The notes under the pieces are model-generated. The model did no database searches. It was given only the letters and a program-made list of their open reading frames with translations, and had not been told where the DNA came from. DNA of 64,000 nt from Bacillus sp. FSL H8-0547. GTDB taxonomy: Bacteria; Bacillota; Bacilli; Bacillales; Bacillaceae. Below are positions 54,215 to 63,002 of this stretch, piece by piece (the stretch's first letter is position 1; every line of letters begins with the position of its first letter). A program made the position numbers and the translations under genes. The stretch covers positions 1,178,001 to 1,242,000 of the forward strand of contig JBBODD010000001.1 in NCBI GenBank assembly GCA_038002745.1, read 5' to 3'.

Positions 54215-54998
54215 ATCGTGGCTGTTCAGAAACGGTAAAACCGAAGGAAGCGTGATCCTGTACAGGAATCCAGGCTCCAATTCCCTGTGATGTTACGTTT
54301 TGGACAACGATTTTGCGCTTGTTGCCTTTCAGCACTAAGTACACTTCGCCGTAAGTCACCTTGCCTTTTTCACTGACGGCAGGTGCGTAGGCGTTCAAAT
54401 AGCCAAGGCGCTTAACCGGGACATTATAGACCTGGTCTTTCTTTGAACCTGTCCCAATGATGGTTTGAAAAGACAATGGAAGATTTGTTTTCTTCATCGC
54501 TTTGAGCAGCATCATCTTTTTCACGTCTTCCTCGTTCGGGATCCTCGCTGTCAGTCCGCCTTTGACCTGCTTTTGAGACTCCTGCTTGTAATGAATCTGA
54601 ACGGCCGCTTTTCCGCCCCTGTTGTCAAAAAAGTTCGTGTTGATCTTTTGATATTCCCAGTTTACTGCGGTTTCGGACGACTCATAGTTCAGTGCCCACT
54701 GACCAAGAAAAATCGTTGCTCTGTAGCCGATTGCAAGTTTATTATCCGGAATCGATGATTCGTTTAAAAGACGAATCAGATTAGGATTTTCAATCGCTAT
54801 TTTTGATGTATCGATTAACCCCTGTGTAAACTCGCTCGGCTGCAGATACGGAAGATCCTGAGTGGGATTCGGATACGTGTTTTCTTTTGAAATATCCAAA
54901 ACCGAACTTGGTATCTTTGCTTTCGGTGCTGCAGACACAGAGCCTGAAAAACTGATTGATAAGAGCAAAGCCATTGAAACGAGCATCCATTTTCTCAT
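54213..54998 (-). CDS. yfkD: YfkD family secreted protein
   Basis: 261 residues with a Sec signal (MLVSMALLLSISFSGSVSAA). The remainder (for example LAIGYRATIFLGQWALNYES, VNWEYQKINTNFFDNRGG) matches my recollection of YfkD, a Bacillus exported or sporulation-associated protein of unknown role. The genomic place next to yfkAB supports this. Confidence 0.87.
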   Translation of the reverse strand: MRKWMLVSMALLLSISFSGSVSAAPKAKIPSSVLDISKENTYPNPTQDLPYLQPSEFTQGLIDTSKIAIENPNLIRLLNESSIPDNKLAIGYRATIFLGQWALNYESSETAVNWEYQKINTNFFDNRGGKAAVQIHYKQESQKQVKGGLTARIPNEEDVKKMMLLKAMKKTNLPLSFQTIIGTGSKKDQVYNVPVKRLGYLNAYAPAVSEKGKVTYGEVYLVLKGNKRKIVVQNVTSQGIGAWIPVQDHASFGFTVSEQPR

Positions 54999-55067
54999 TT
55001 CCTAAACCCCTTTCGGTTGCTTTCCCCTTATTGTTTTCAAGCCCTTATGTCTTTATCCAAACTTTCA

Positions 55068-55676
55068 TTACGTTTTTGCGATCCACTTTCCAAGCACCGC
55101 ATGTACCCTTGGATTGCAGAGCTGAATAAGCGGTCCAATCGCAAATGTGATAATGATGGTGCCAAGGCCGATCGGTCCTGCGAACAGGAGCGCTAGCAGC
55201 AAAGCGCCTACTTCACCGATCGTTTTTGCCGCCATCAGGCTGAGACCAAATTTTTCATGAAGCGTGAGCATCAGCTGGTCGATCGGATTTGCCGGAAAGT
55301 TAGTTTGAAGGTAGATGGAGACTCCGATCGCGATCAGGAAGATTCCTGAAAGGAGGATTCCCGCTCTGCCTGCAAAGCTCTGCATCTCAAATTCCTGAAA
55401 AACGCGCAGCATCCAGAAATCGACGAAAAAGCCGATCAGCAAAATAGTCATCACACCGAGCACTTTCGGCGCCTCGCGCATAATCAGCGCATTAAGGACA
55501 ATAATCAGTATCCCGACGATAAAAATCCAGCTCCCGACCGTCAGGCCAATTTGATCTGTCAGCCCTACATTCAGCGCATCCCAGGCGCCGGCGCCAAGGT
55601 TTGCTTTAATCGTTAATGTCACCCCAAAGGCCAGAATAAAAAGACCGGCCGCAAAAAAAATCAACCGAAAAATCAT
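55068..55676 (-). CDS. YczE/YitT-type integral membrane protein
   Basis: 202 residues with about five hydrophobic helices. The family start FAAGLFILAFGVTLTIKANL-GAGAWDAL and the later LQTNFPANPIDQLML block mark the YczE/YyaS/YitT group. In B. subtilis YczE is needed for bacillaene/surfactin-type metabolism by an unclear mechanism. ATG follows AAGGAG. This gene is an extra insertion relative to the B. subtilis yfkD-yfkE order. Confidence 0.85.
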   Translation of the reverse strand: MIFRLIFFAAGLFILAFGVTLTIKANLGAGAWDALNVGLTDQIGLTVGSWIFIVGILIIVLNALIMREAPKVLGVMTILLIGFFVDFWMLRVFQEFEMQSFAGRAGILLSGIFLIAIGVSIYLQTNFPANPIDQLMLTLHEKFGLSLMAAKTIGEVGALLLALLFAGPIGLGTIIITFAIGPLIQLCNPRVHAVLGKWIAKT

Positions 55677-55803
55677 GCTCCCCCAACTCCTTCATGTTCT
55701 ATATGTATGTCCAGGCGGTCATTCTAAATAACTGAATATTTACAAATTTTAAACTATATGTTACCTTAGAGGTAATCGTTACAAATTGTTTCGTCCTACA
55801 CAT

Positions 55804-55840
55804 AAAAGACTCTGTGCCGCCTGCACAGAGTCTCTTTTTT
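55804..55840 (-). terminator. Terminator of the cation exchanger gene
   Basis: AGACTCTGTGC pairs with GCACAGAGTCT. A T run follows on both strands, and it is immediately after the chaA stop. Confidence 0.85.
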
Positions 55841-56892
55841 TACAGAAGATAAAACCCGATGCCCATAATCAGGTAAGCTGCAAGCAACGTCGCCCCTTCA
55901 AACCAGTTCGTATCACCGTCATTGGTGATGGATATCGTCAGAAGTACAGCTGTAATCATGGAGATCAGTTCCGGCACTGTAAAAACAAGAGGCATTTTCT
56001 TTGTAAACAACAGTGAAATCAGGACGAGAACAGGCGCCACGAACATGGCCACCTGAAGCGTTGACCCGACGGCGATTTCGACTGCAACATTCATTTTATT
56101 TTTATAAGCCATAATGATCGCAGAAGCATGCTCTGCAGCATTTCCGACGATCGCTACGATGATGACCCCGATAAACAGTTCGCTCCAGCCGAATCTCTCT
56201 CCCACTGCTTCGAATGTATGTACAAGGCTTTCAGACACATAGGCAACAGCGGCGGTGGCAAGCAGGAGAATCAGCAGCGCCTTTTTCGCGGTCCACTCCG
56301 GCTCCTCATCATGTCCCGCTTCATCCGTCTCATGCTTGTAAACACCCCGGTGTGTGACAAGCTTGAAAAACAGCGCTGCTACATATAAAAGAATTAAAAT
56401 GACGGATATTCCCACACTCAAGTTTAACGTCTTTGTCTCATCCATGTCCATCGAAAAAATCTCCGGAATGACAAAAGCGACAATCACTGCAAAGATCAGC
56501 AGCCCTGAATTATGCCTTGCATCATAAACGCTGAATTCCTGCCGTTTGTATTTTAATCCCCCTACAAAAAAAGAAAGACCGGCGACAAGCAGCAGGTTCC
56601 CAAGTACTGATCCAGTAAGTGATGCCAGCACAACCCCGATTAAACCAGCTTTTAAGGCGAAAATCGAAATGATCAGCTCAACGGCATTTCCAAACGTAGC
56701 GTTCAGCAGACCGCCGACTCTCGGCCCCGCTACAACAGCAAGACTCTCTGTTGCCCGACCCATATAGCCTGCAAGAGCAATAATGGTCAGGCAGTATACG
56801 GCAAACATGATGACTTCAGGCCAGTGCAGCAGCCGTCCAATAACCGAAAGCGGCACACCGGCCACAACGACGATAAAAAAGATTCGATTCAC
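55840..56892 (-). CDS. chaA: Calcium/proton exchanger (YfkE/ChaA, CAX family)
   Basis: 350 residues from GTG with GGGTGGG upstream. Eleven-helix CAX fold with the two alpha repeats FGNAVELIISIFALK and VGNAAEHASAIIMAYK carrying the catalytic Glu residues, separated by an acidic loop (KHETDEAGHDEEPE). Exports Ca2+ against protons. B. subtilis YfkE is the structural prototype. Confidence 0.93.
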   Translation of the reverse strand: MNRIFFIVVVAGVPLSVIGRLLHWPEVIMFAVYCLTIIALAGYMGRATESLAVVAGPRVGGLLNATFGNAVELIISIFALKAGLIGVVLASLTGSVLGNLLLVAGLSFFVGGLKYKRQEFSVYDARHNSGLLIFAVIVAFVIPEIFSMDMDETKTLNLSVGISVILILLYVAALFFKLVTHRGVYKHETDEAGHDEEPEWTAKKALLILLLATAAVAYVSESLVHTFEAVGERFGWSELFIGVIIVAIVGNAAEHASAIIMAYKNKMNVAVEIAVGSTLQVAMFVAPVLVLISLLFTKKMPLVFTVPELISMITAVLLTISITNDGDTNWFEGATLLAAYLIMGIGFYLL

Positions 56893-57018
56893 TTATTTCC
56901 CACCCTTCTTTGTCTTATTCTTCCTCTATTCGGCAAAAAAATAAGCCGGTCTCTTTTTCGCGTATGAAACCGGTAAATTGATGCAGATTAATGATAGATA
57001 TGAAAGGAGTGGATAGTT

Positions 57019-57435
57019 ATGAGCGATTCAAAACAAAGAGTCATTCAAATGCTCAAAGACCATAAAATCGGAACACTTGCGACCATTCGCGAGAACAAGC
57101 CATTCTCGAGATTTATGCTGTTTTTCCACGAAGATTTGACGTTGTACACGGCAACCAATAAAGAAACGCACAAAGCAGATGACATTGAAAGCAATCCGAA
57201 TGTCCATGTTCTCTTGGGGCTTGAAGGCAGCGGATGGAACAATGAATACGCAGAGGTTGAGGGAACAGCATCTTTTGAAGAATCTGCCGAGCTAAAAAAG
57301 AAATTCTGGCAGGAGGATTTGAAAGAGTGGATTTCCGGTCCGGATGACCCGAATTATGTGCTGCTGAAGATTCAGCCTTCTTCGATCCGGTATTACCAAA
57401 AGGCAGGAAGCGAGCCTGAAGTCATCAAAATGTAA
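57019..57435 (+). CDS. Pyridoxamine-phosphate-oxidase-like general stress protein (YdaG-like)
   Basis: 138 residues, ATG after GAAAGGAG. Split-barrel flavin/PPOX fold: GTLATIRENKPFSRFMLFF, LYTATNKETHKADDIESNPN, VEGTASF, then WISGPDDPNYVLLKI. Closest in my memory to B. subtilis YdaG (general stress protein 26). I found no convincing sigma-B promoter in the 125-bp leader. Confidence 0.85.
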   Translation: MSDSKQRVIQMLKDHKIGTLATIRENKPFSRFMLFFHEDLTLYTATNKETHKADDIESNPNVHVLLGLEGSGWNNEYAEVEGTASFEESAELKKKFWQEDLKEWISGPDDPNYVLLKIQPSSIRYYQKAGSEPEVIKM

Positions 57436-57440
57436 GCAAA

Positions 57441-57470
57441 AAGACCGTGCATGCGCACGGTCTTAGTTTT
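57441..57470. terminator. Bidirectional terminator
   Basis: AAGACCGTGC pairs with GCACGGTCTT, flanked by A and T runs. Shared by the convergent PPOX and OsmC genes and overlapping the OsmC stop. Confidence 0.88.
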
Positions 57471-57846
57471 TGATTTCAAATGTTTCGGTGATCTCAATAC
57501 TTCCCTCAACGGAACGCACCATCGGGCAATTTTTTCTTGCAAGTTTCACGGCCCCATCCACTTTTTCTTCTTTTAAATCATTTCCTTTGATGACGTAATG
57601 AATGGCAATGCTCTCAATGCGGTTTGCTTCCTCTTCGTTTCGTTTCACGGATGCCTGAATCGTGATATCCTCTACCTCAAGCCTTTTCTTGTCAAGAATT
57701 CCGCGAAGAACACCTCCGCTGCAGACAGCAATCGATGAGACCATCAGCTGATACGGACGGAACCCGTAGTCTTCGTTCCCTGCCACATGCAGTTCCCCGT
57801 ATTCAAATTCTGCGGAAAAGCCAACTTCCCTCATTTTAAATTCCAA
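57463..57846 (-). CDS. OsmC-family protein
   Basis: 127 residues from TTG at 57846 (GAGAGG 9 bases upstream); the longer open frame to 58014 overlaps the divergent yfkF start and adds unrelated residues. OsmC/Ohr fold: YGFRPYQLMVSSIAVCSGGV with the redox Cys on the central helix, and RKNCPMVRS with the second Cys, both in the expected places. Likely a hydroperoxide-reducing or thiol-active protein. Confidence 0.85.
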   Translation of the reverse strand: MEFKMREVGFSAEFEYGELHVAGNEDYGFRPYQLMVSSIAVCSGGVLRGILDKKRLEVEDITIQASVKRNEEEANRIESIAIHYVIKGNDLKEEKVDGAVKLARKNCPMVRSVEGSIEITETFEIKN

Positions 57847-57970
57847 TTGGATCATCCTCTCTTTTTTGCCATCATACTGAATTTTCTCGGGAGGAAAAAG
57901 AAATGTGCTTGTCTGCATGGAAAGATGCGTGTAACATTCAGGATGGAAAATCAAGTTAGGAGTCAACCTC

Positions 57971-59131
57971 ATGTCAAAATTCAAATTTGCGATTTTAGTC
58001 AGCATTGTTGCCATCTCAGGCTTTTCTCAAGGAATGCTGCTGCCCCTGATTGCCGTTATTTTTGAAAAAGAAGGATATTCCTCCTCTTTAAACGGTCTAC
58101 ATGCGACAGGACTTTATATAGGGGTGCTGCTTGCGTCCCCATTCATGGAAGGACCTCTTAAGAAATTCGGCTTTAAGCCGCTGATCCTTGTCGGCGGACT
58201 CATGGTGGCGCTGAGCCTGTTCGGCTTTTTATGGTTTCAGTCCTTCTGGTTCTGGTTTTTGCTGAGGCTTTTAATTGGCGTTGGAGACCACATGCTCCAT
58301 TTCTCCACCCAGACATGGATTACATCGATTTCATCCGAAGAACGGAGAGGTCGGAACATTTCGCTTTACGGCCTGTTTTTCGGACTTGGATTTGCGGCCG
58401 GACCGCTGATGGTCCCTCTTGCAGAAATCAATACGTCCCTGCCGTTTATCGTATCAGGCAGCATCAGTCTGATTGCCTGGGCATTCGTCTTTTTCCTGAG
58501 AAACGACTTTCCTGAGCATGATACAGGCTCAACCTCTTTCTTTGGAACAGCTAAACGATTTGCTAAAGCATCACGTATAGCGTGGGTTGCCTTCCTGCCG
58601 ACTTTCGGATACGGATTTCTTGAAGCTTCTCTGAACGGCAACTACCCTGTATATGCTCTCAGAACTGGCATTGATGTCGCATCTGTATCCATTATCCTGA
58701 CTTCGTTCGCCGTCGGCGCCATTCTTTTTCAGCTGCCGCTTGGCATGATCAGCGACCGGTATGGCAGAAGAAACACTCTTTTATTTGTCATGCTGTCCGG
58801 CTTCGCTGCATTTATGGCGGCAAGCTTTGCGGAAAGCCTTGTTCCGCTCATGATCTGCTTTTTCACTGCAGGCATGATGGTCGGATCGACATTTTCTCTA
58901 GGCATCAGTTTTATGGCTGACCTTCTGCCTAAAAACCTTTTGCCGGCGGGCAATCTGCTCTGCGGAATTTTCTTCAGCATCGGCAGCATATCCGGCCCTT
59001 TCCTAGGCGGGCTCTACATTGAAACCGTGGATTCAGCCAATTTCCTGCACGTCGTCAGCTTTATCCTGCTGCTTATTTTCATAACGCTCGCCTTTTACAG
59101 GCAGAAGAAGTTTGAACCTGTTAGTTCATAA
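57971..59131 (+). CDS. yfkF: MFS transporter (YfkF-like)
   Basis: 386 residues, TTAGGAG before ATG. Twelve hydrophobic segments with the MFS loop motifs LISDRYGRRNTLL-type (MISDRYGRRNTLLFVM) between helices 8 and 9 and SSEERRGRNISLYGLFFGLG. Position matches yfkF. The substrate is unknown. A 114-bp repeat follows the stop. Confidence 0.88.
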   Translation: MSKFKFAILVSIVAISGFSQGMLLPLIAVIFEKEGYSSSLNGLHATGLYIGVLLASPFMEGPLKKFGFKPLILVGGLMVALSLFGFLWFQSFWFWFLLRLLIGVGDHMLHFSTQTWITSISSEERRGRNISLYGLFFGLGFAAGPLMVPLAEINTSLPFIVSGSISLIAWAFVFFLRNDFPEHDTGSTSFFGTAKRFAKASRIAWVAFLPTFGYGFLEASLNGNYPVYALRTGIDVASVSIILTSFAVGAILFQLPLGMISDRYGRRNTLLFVMLSGFAAFMAASFAESLVPLMICFFTAGMMVGSTFSLGISFMADLLPKNLLPAGNLLCGIFFSIGSISGPFLGGLYIETVDSANFLHVVSFILLLIFITLAFYRQKKFEPVSS

Positions 59132-59134
59132 GAA

Positions 59135-59248
59135 AAGCGGAAGCGCCCGTTTAGCTCCGATAGACAGATAAAAAATCACACGAAAAGTCCTATTTTGACT
59201 TTTTGGGGGATTTTGTTCTGGCAGAGGAGCTGGGTGCTGGAGCTAGAC
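59135..59248 (+). repeat. Dispersed ~114-bp intergenic repeat, copy 3
   Basis: AGCGGAAGCGCCCGTTTAGC ... GGAGCTGGGTGCTGGAGCTA; central stem AAAAGTCC/GACTTTTT. Same family as 47220 and 47340, starting a few bases after the yfkF stop. Confidence 0.75.
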
Positions 59249-59287
59249 ATCAATGTACAGAACAATATACTTTCTTAAACATAAATC

Positions 59288-59320
59288 AAACCGCCAATCA
59301 AAAAAATTGGCGGTTTTTTT
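59288..59320 (+). terminator. Terminator downstream of yfkF
   Basis: AAACCGCCAAT pairs with ATTGGCGGTTT, followed by T7. It lies beyond the repeat. Confidence 0.85.
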
Positions 59321-59415
59321 AAAATATAGGTTGAACATTTTGAATTGTCTGTTATATAATAGCATTAACAAATACAAACTGTATCATAACAAACAAAAAC
59401 AGGAGGATGAGTGAA

Positions 59416-59562
59416 ATGAAAAGACAGGAACGCAAAAATATGATCGAGTTTATCGCTAAAATGAAGGATATCGAGTCAGAAACGCTTATGTACATGACAG
59501 ATGAGGACATTGAGCATATCTATACATTGGCTTACCACTCTTACATTCAATGGAGTGAGTAA
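59416..59562 (+). CDS. BH0509-family small protein (48 aa)
   Basis: ATG preceded by AGGAGG and followed by a clear terminator. Peptide MKRQERKNMIEFIAKMKDI ... LAYHSYIQWSE, acidic and helical. I recognise it as the BH0509 family of tiny Bacillaceae proteins, function unknown. Confidence 0.75.
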   Translation: MKRQERKNMIEFIAKMKDIESETLMYMTDEDIEHIYTLAYHSYIQWSE

Positions 59563-59574
59563 TCAAAACACACC

Positions 59575-59611
59575 AAAAAAGCAAACCGCCCCATGCGGTT
59601 TGCTTTTTTAT
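59575..59611. terminator. Bidirectional terminator
   Basis: GCAAACCGC pairs with GCGGTTTGC, flanked by A6 and T6. It separates the convergent 48-aa and 35-aa genes. Confidence 0.9.
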
Positions 59612-59612
59612 G

Positions 59613-59720
59613 TTAATGGTAGCCGTTCTGCCCGTTGGCACTTCCGCTTGTCTTGTTCTGCGGCTTGCTTTTCGAGCTTTGTTTTGTGTGGCTTCCGCCC
59701 TTTTTCGTATGCTTTGTCAT
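59613..59720 (-). CDS. Small basic Ser/Lys/Asn-rich protein (35 aa)
   Basis: ATG at 59720 with GGTGA upstream. Sequence MTKHTKKGGSHTKQSSKSKP and on to NGQNGYH. Composition is like the minor small acid-soluble spore proteins of Bacillus (Ssp type), but I cannot match it to one. It ends at the shared terminator, which supports a real gene. Confidence 0.5.
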   Translation of the reverse strand: MTKHTKKGGSHTKQSSKSKPQNKTSGSANGQNGYH

Positions 59721-59816
59721 GATTGGTCACCATCCCGGCTGTAGTTTGAAGACCTGGGTCTTCTCCATTACTGTCTCACTGACAGCCGGTGAGTATGAGT
59801 CACAATCACTGGAAAG

Positions 59817-60632
59817 CTACGTTTGTTTTTTCCGGGAATAAAGAACGGCATTCAGCTCACCGCCAAGCATAATGATCATGCCGGACAAGTAAAACCAGAT
59901 CATCAAGACGATGATTCCCCCGAGGCTTCCGTAAGCGGCGCTGTAGTTTCCGAAGCTTGATACATAATAAGAGAAAGCAAACGAGACCACAGCCCATCCA
60001 ACTGTTGCAAACACAGCACCCGGAAAAACATCCTTAATATGCAGCCGTTTATTCGGCGCAAAAAAGTACAGAGCGGTGAACACAATGAACAGAATGACGG
60101 CACTCACAAGCCATCTTGCCATGTTCCAAAACGCCAGAAAGGCATCTGACAGACCGAACACGGAAAAGAGAAAAACACCTAATTCTTTTCCGAAAACAGG
60201 AAGCAAAAGCGCAACAAGAATGACAAACACCATCGCGATGGTTAAAAGAATGGCCATTCCCCGTGCCACGATGAATGACCTGCTTTCTTCCACCTCATAC
60301 GCACGGTTAAATGCGCGGACAATGGCATTGATTCCGTTTGACGCCGACCAAAGAGTGGCCAGGATCCCAAAGGAGAGCAATCCCCCGCTAGATCCAGCCA
60401 CGATTTCAGTCAGAGTCCTCTCAATCAGCTTGATTGATTCCCCCGGTGCATACTGCGCGAGGAAATTCAGCAGATCATCCTGGGACAGAGGTAAAAAAGC
60501 AATCAATGTAATTAAAAAGATTAAAAACGGAAAGAGAGACAGCAGAAAAAAGTACGCAAGCTCTGCTGAGAGGCCAATCAGCTCGTCTTTTGAAAAACGC
60601 CTGATCAGACTTCTGATGATGGATTCGTTCAC
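59817..60632 (-). CDS. yfkH: YihY/BrkB-family membrane protein (YfkH)
   Basis: About 271 residues. GTG at 60632 is chosen (GGAGGAG about 10 bases upstream); another GTG 9 bases earlier sits on the ribosome site. Six hydrophobic segments with the family blocks AELAYFFLLSLFPFLIFL, WSASNGINAIVRAFNRAY and YGSLGGIIVLMIWFYLSGM-IIMLGGELNA. Often misnamed ribonuclease BN; the true role is unknown. Confidence 0.88.
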   Translation of the reverse strand: MNESIIRSLIRRFSKDELIGLSAELAYFFLLSLFPFLIFLITLIAFLPLSQDDLLNFLAQYAPGESIKLIERTLTEIVAGSSGGLLSFGILATLWSASNGINAIVRAFNRAYEVEESRSFIVARGMAILLTIAMVFVILVALLLPVFGKELGVFLFSVFGLSDAFLAFWNMARWLVSAVILFIVFTALYFFAPNKRLHIKDVFPGAVFATVGWAVVSFAFSYYVSSFGNYSAAYGSLGGIIVLMIWFYLSGMIIMLGGELNAVLYSRKKQT

Positions 60633-60651
60633 ATGCTGCACGCTCCTCCGC

Positions 60652-60978
60652 TTATTTATCCGTCAGAAACCTTTCTTTTGTTTCTTCAATCATTTGGAGT
60701 ACCTGCGGAGTTGTTTCCTTCAGTTCATTGATTTTTTCATTAATAAAATCAATATCGTCTTTCGCTTCCTGCACAACGGCCCTCGCCTTGTCAATCTGCT
60801 CTTTAATCTCTTCAGTCAGGAGCGACGGGTTTTCAATGTAGACAGCTGTTTTATCCTTCAGCGCGATTCCCTGCCGGACAAACTGATCTCTTGTGGGCTT
60901 GTGCAAGAGAGTAATGGCTCCTCCGATTGCTGCACCTGCAAAAACACCTTTTAAAAACAAACTGTTCGATTCACTCAT
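60652..60978 (-). CDS. YtxH-like small membrane protein
   Basis: 108 residues from ATG at 60978, overlapping the yfkJ stop by 8 bases. One N-terminal helix GVFAGAAIGGAITLLHKPTR, typical of YtxH/gas-vesicle-like stress proteins, then a long amphipathic helical tail (EEIKEQIDKARAVVQEAKDD). Its position fits the yfkI slot. Coupled to yfkJ and followed by yfkH. Confidence 0.78.
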   Translation of the reverse strand: MSESNSLFLKGVFAGAAIGGAITLLHKPTRDQFVRQGIALKDKTAVYIENPSLLTEEIKEQIDKARAVVQEAKDDIDFINEKINELKETTPQVLQMIEETKERFLTDK

Positions 60979-61465
60979 CAATATCCCCCGCTTCTTTTAA
61001 ATGATGATCTTCCATAATCCGGTCTAACAAAAGCCTGCAGCCGTTATAAACCATGTCATACACCTCTTCAAAATTATCGGTGTAATACGGATCCGGCACA
61101 TCCGCAATATCCGAATCCGGCACAAAATCCATCAGCCGGCCGACGTATCCTGTCTTAGAATAACCGGCAAGCCTTCTGAGAAAACCCAGATTTTCATTAT
61201 CCATCGCGATAATATAATCGCTTTCCGTCAAGTCCGCCATTGAAACCTGTCTTGCAGCGATTCCTTCAAAGCTGATCTGATTTTCTTCAAGCATACGCCT
61301 TGTGCCTTCGTGGGGCCCCTTCCCGATGTGCCAGTTTCCTGTGCCTGCGGAATCAGCGGAAATAAGCCCGCTCAAGCCTTCCTTTTCGATTAAATGTCTC
61401 ATGATGCCTTCTGCCATCGGCGAACGGCATATATTCCCTAAACAAACAAATACTACTTTAATCAT
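60971..61465 (-). CDS. yfkJ: Low-molecular-weight protein tyrosine phosphatase (YfkJ)
   Basis: 164 residues from ATG at 61465 (GGGAGG upstream); a longer frame to 61525 is not supported. P-loop VCLGNICRSPMAEG (CX5RS) at the N-terminus and the general-acid motif VPDPYY near the end. Dephosphorylates Tyr- or Arg-phosphoproteins; the B. subtilis counterpart is a characterised LMW-PTP. Confidence 0.93.
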   Translation of the reverse strand: MIKVVFVCLGNICRSPMAEGIMRHLIEKEGLSGLISADSAGTGNWHIGKGPHEGTRRMLEENQISFEGIAARQVSMADLTESDYIIAMDNENLGFLRRLAGYSKTGYVGRLMDFVPDSDIADVPDPYYTDNFEEVYDMVYNGCRLLLDRIMEDHHLKEAGDIDE

Positions 61466-61648
61466 CAATATCCTCCCGGGTGATGTCCATAAACCGCACG
61501 TTATTTTATATGTATGAGTGTACATGCCGCCTTTATGGTACTTTTCTCTATTCTTTCATAAGTGATTCAAGAATAAGCATCTTTCATCCATATAAAACAT
61601 GTTACAATAAATCATACTTACACTGGCAAGCTGAAAGGATGAATCCAT

Positions 61649-61876
61649 TTGAATAATCTGTCTGAAAAATCGGTTGAAAACGTAGAATTTATGATTGAGC
61701 AAATTAAAGAAAAGCTTCGCGTCATCAATATCGGCGCCATCAAGCCTTCTCATTTTGACGAGGAAATGTACGAAGAACTGAAAGACATATATGATCATGT
61801 CATGAAAAAGAACACGTTCTCGCCGAATGAAATGCAGGCGATCGTTGAAGAGCTCGGCAACCTCCGCAAAGTATAA
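61649..61876 (+). CDS. yfkK: DUF1128 family protein (YfkK)
   Basis: 75 residues from TTG with AAAGGATG upstream. [39 protein letters not shown] and [15 protein letters not shown] are the usual DUF1128/UPF0435 blocks. Cytosolic, function unknown. Divergent from yfkJ. Confidence 0.9.
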   Translation: MNNLSEKSVENVEFMIEQIKEKLRVINIGAIKPSHFDEEMYEELKDIYDHVMKKNTFSPNEMQAIVEELGNLRKV

Positions 61877-61945
61877 GCTCCTGCGAAGAAAAAGATTCTA
61901 AAGCCAGTCCCCTTTTGCATATATGTGTAAAAAGGGGGCTGAATC

Positions 61946-62134
61946 ATGGCTGCAATGTGGTGGCTTGCAACAATCATGCTGTTTTTATTATTGGTCGTCT
62001 GTATCATTTTTGTCATAGTAGCATTAAAATCGGCCATTCATACAGAGGACGCCGTTACGATTGATCCTCTTCCTGACGCGGGGGATTCAGAAGAAACTCC
62101 TCCTGAAAAAGAAGAATCTGAAGACAAGAAATAA
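61946..62134 (+). CDS. Small single-pass membrane protein (62 aa)
   Basis: ATG after AAAAGGGGG. One helix (WWLATIMLFLLLVVCIIFVI) and an acidic Pro/Glu/Asp-rich tail (DSEETPPEKEESEDKK). No family recognised. A terminator follows immediately. Confidence 0.65.
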   Translation: MAAMWWLATIMLFLLLVVCIIFVIVALKSAIHTEDAVTIDPLPDAGDSEETPPEKEESEDKK

Positions 62135-62170
62135 CCCGGTGCGTTTTTTACGCCCGGGCTGTTTTTTTTA
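62135..62170. terminator. Bidirectional terminator
   Basis: CCCGGTGCGT pairs with ACGCCCGGG and is followed by CTGTTTTTTT; it also precedes the yfkM stop on the other strand. Confidence 0.82.
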
Positions 62171-62686
62171 TTATTTTAAAAGGTTCAGCGATTCACGTGT
62201 GAATGCCGGCAGATCATCCGGTGTACGGCTTGTGACAAGCTGATTGCCGCATACGACAACCTCTTTGTCATGGAAGTTCGCACCTGCATTTTTCAAATCA
62301 ACGGCAATGGATGTGTAGCCTGTTGCATCACGTCCGTTCAGCGTCTCAGCTGTAATGAGAAGCTGCGGGCCGTGGCAGATGGCAAACACAGGTTTTTTCT
62401 CATCCATGAATGCTTTGGCGAACGTTACAAATTTATCGTCTGCACGGAGGATATCCGGTGAGAAACCTCCTGGAATGAACAGTGCATCAAAATCTTCCGG
62501 TTTTACATCATCAATGGACGCATCCACCTTAACAGATTCCTGTCCCTGTTTTCCCTTCACTGTTTTACCTTTTTCATTTTCAATAACTGTCAGCGTATGT
62601 CCTGCTTCCTTGAATGCTTTTGCAGGATCTGTGTATTCAGAGTCCTCAAAATGATCGGTCATAACTACTGCGATTTTTTTACTCAT
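62171..62686 (-). CDS. yfkM: DJ-1/PfpI-type general stress protein (YfkM)
   Basis: 171 residues, ATG after GGAGGG. DJ-1/PfpI fold with Glu in DHFEDSEY, the nucleophile elbow AICHGPQLL and the closing block NQLVTSRTPDDLPAF. This subgroup acts as protease-like, glyoxalase or deglycase proteins; B. subtilis YfkM is general stress protein 18. A sigma-B-like promoter lies upstream (62724-62749). Confidence 0.92.
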   Translation of the reverse strand: MSKKIAVVMTDHFEDSEYTDPAKAFKEAGHTLTVIENEKGKTVKGKQGQESVKVDASIDDVKPEDFDALFIPGGFSPDILRADDKFVTFAKAFMDEKKPVFAICHGPQLLITAETLNGRDATGYTSIAVDLKNAGANFHDKEVVVCGNQLVTSRTPDDLPAFTRESLNLLK

Positions 62687-62723
62687 CGTTTAGAACCCTC
62701 CTATTTGATTGACAGTGTATAAA

Positions 62724-62749
62724 TTACCCTTTTACTAAAAAAATAAAAC
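62724..62749 (-). promoter_or_regulatory. yfkM: Sigma-B-type promoter of yfkM
   Basis: Minus strand GTTTTA, 14-base spacer, GGGTAA, close to the sigma-B consensus GTTTAA-N12-14-GGGTAT, about 40 bases before the yfkM start. B. subtilis yfkM is known as sigma-B controlled, which agrees. Confidence 0.65.
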
Positions 62750-63002
62750 ACACGATGCTTTTGTCGATTGATGGAGCAGATTCCTTTCCGCTTCTAAGAC
62801 TAATGACCTGCCTTCTTTTAAAAAACACAGTCATCTCCTCTTAAAACAGGGCCATCCTCCTGCAAAACTCTTCCATTTTTAAATCTTTTGTTCTCCTATT
62901 ATTTACGTTAATTTAACAATATTAGACAAAATACTCATAGCTTTATAGACAGATTATTTATAAAATTTAACTGTTGCGAAAATTTCCGAAAGGTGGATGT
63001 TT

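Noticed and set aside
59903-60954. 292-aa plus-strand frame over yfkH/YtxH
   Set aside because: Antisense to two genes with clear membrane topology; basic Arg/Ser-rich shadow product.
62930-62970. PhoP box upstream of yfkN
   Set aside because: One TTAACA with poorly matching neighbours at 10-11-base spacing; too weak to annotate.
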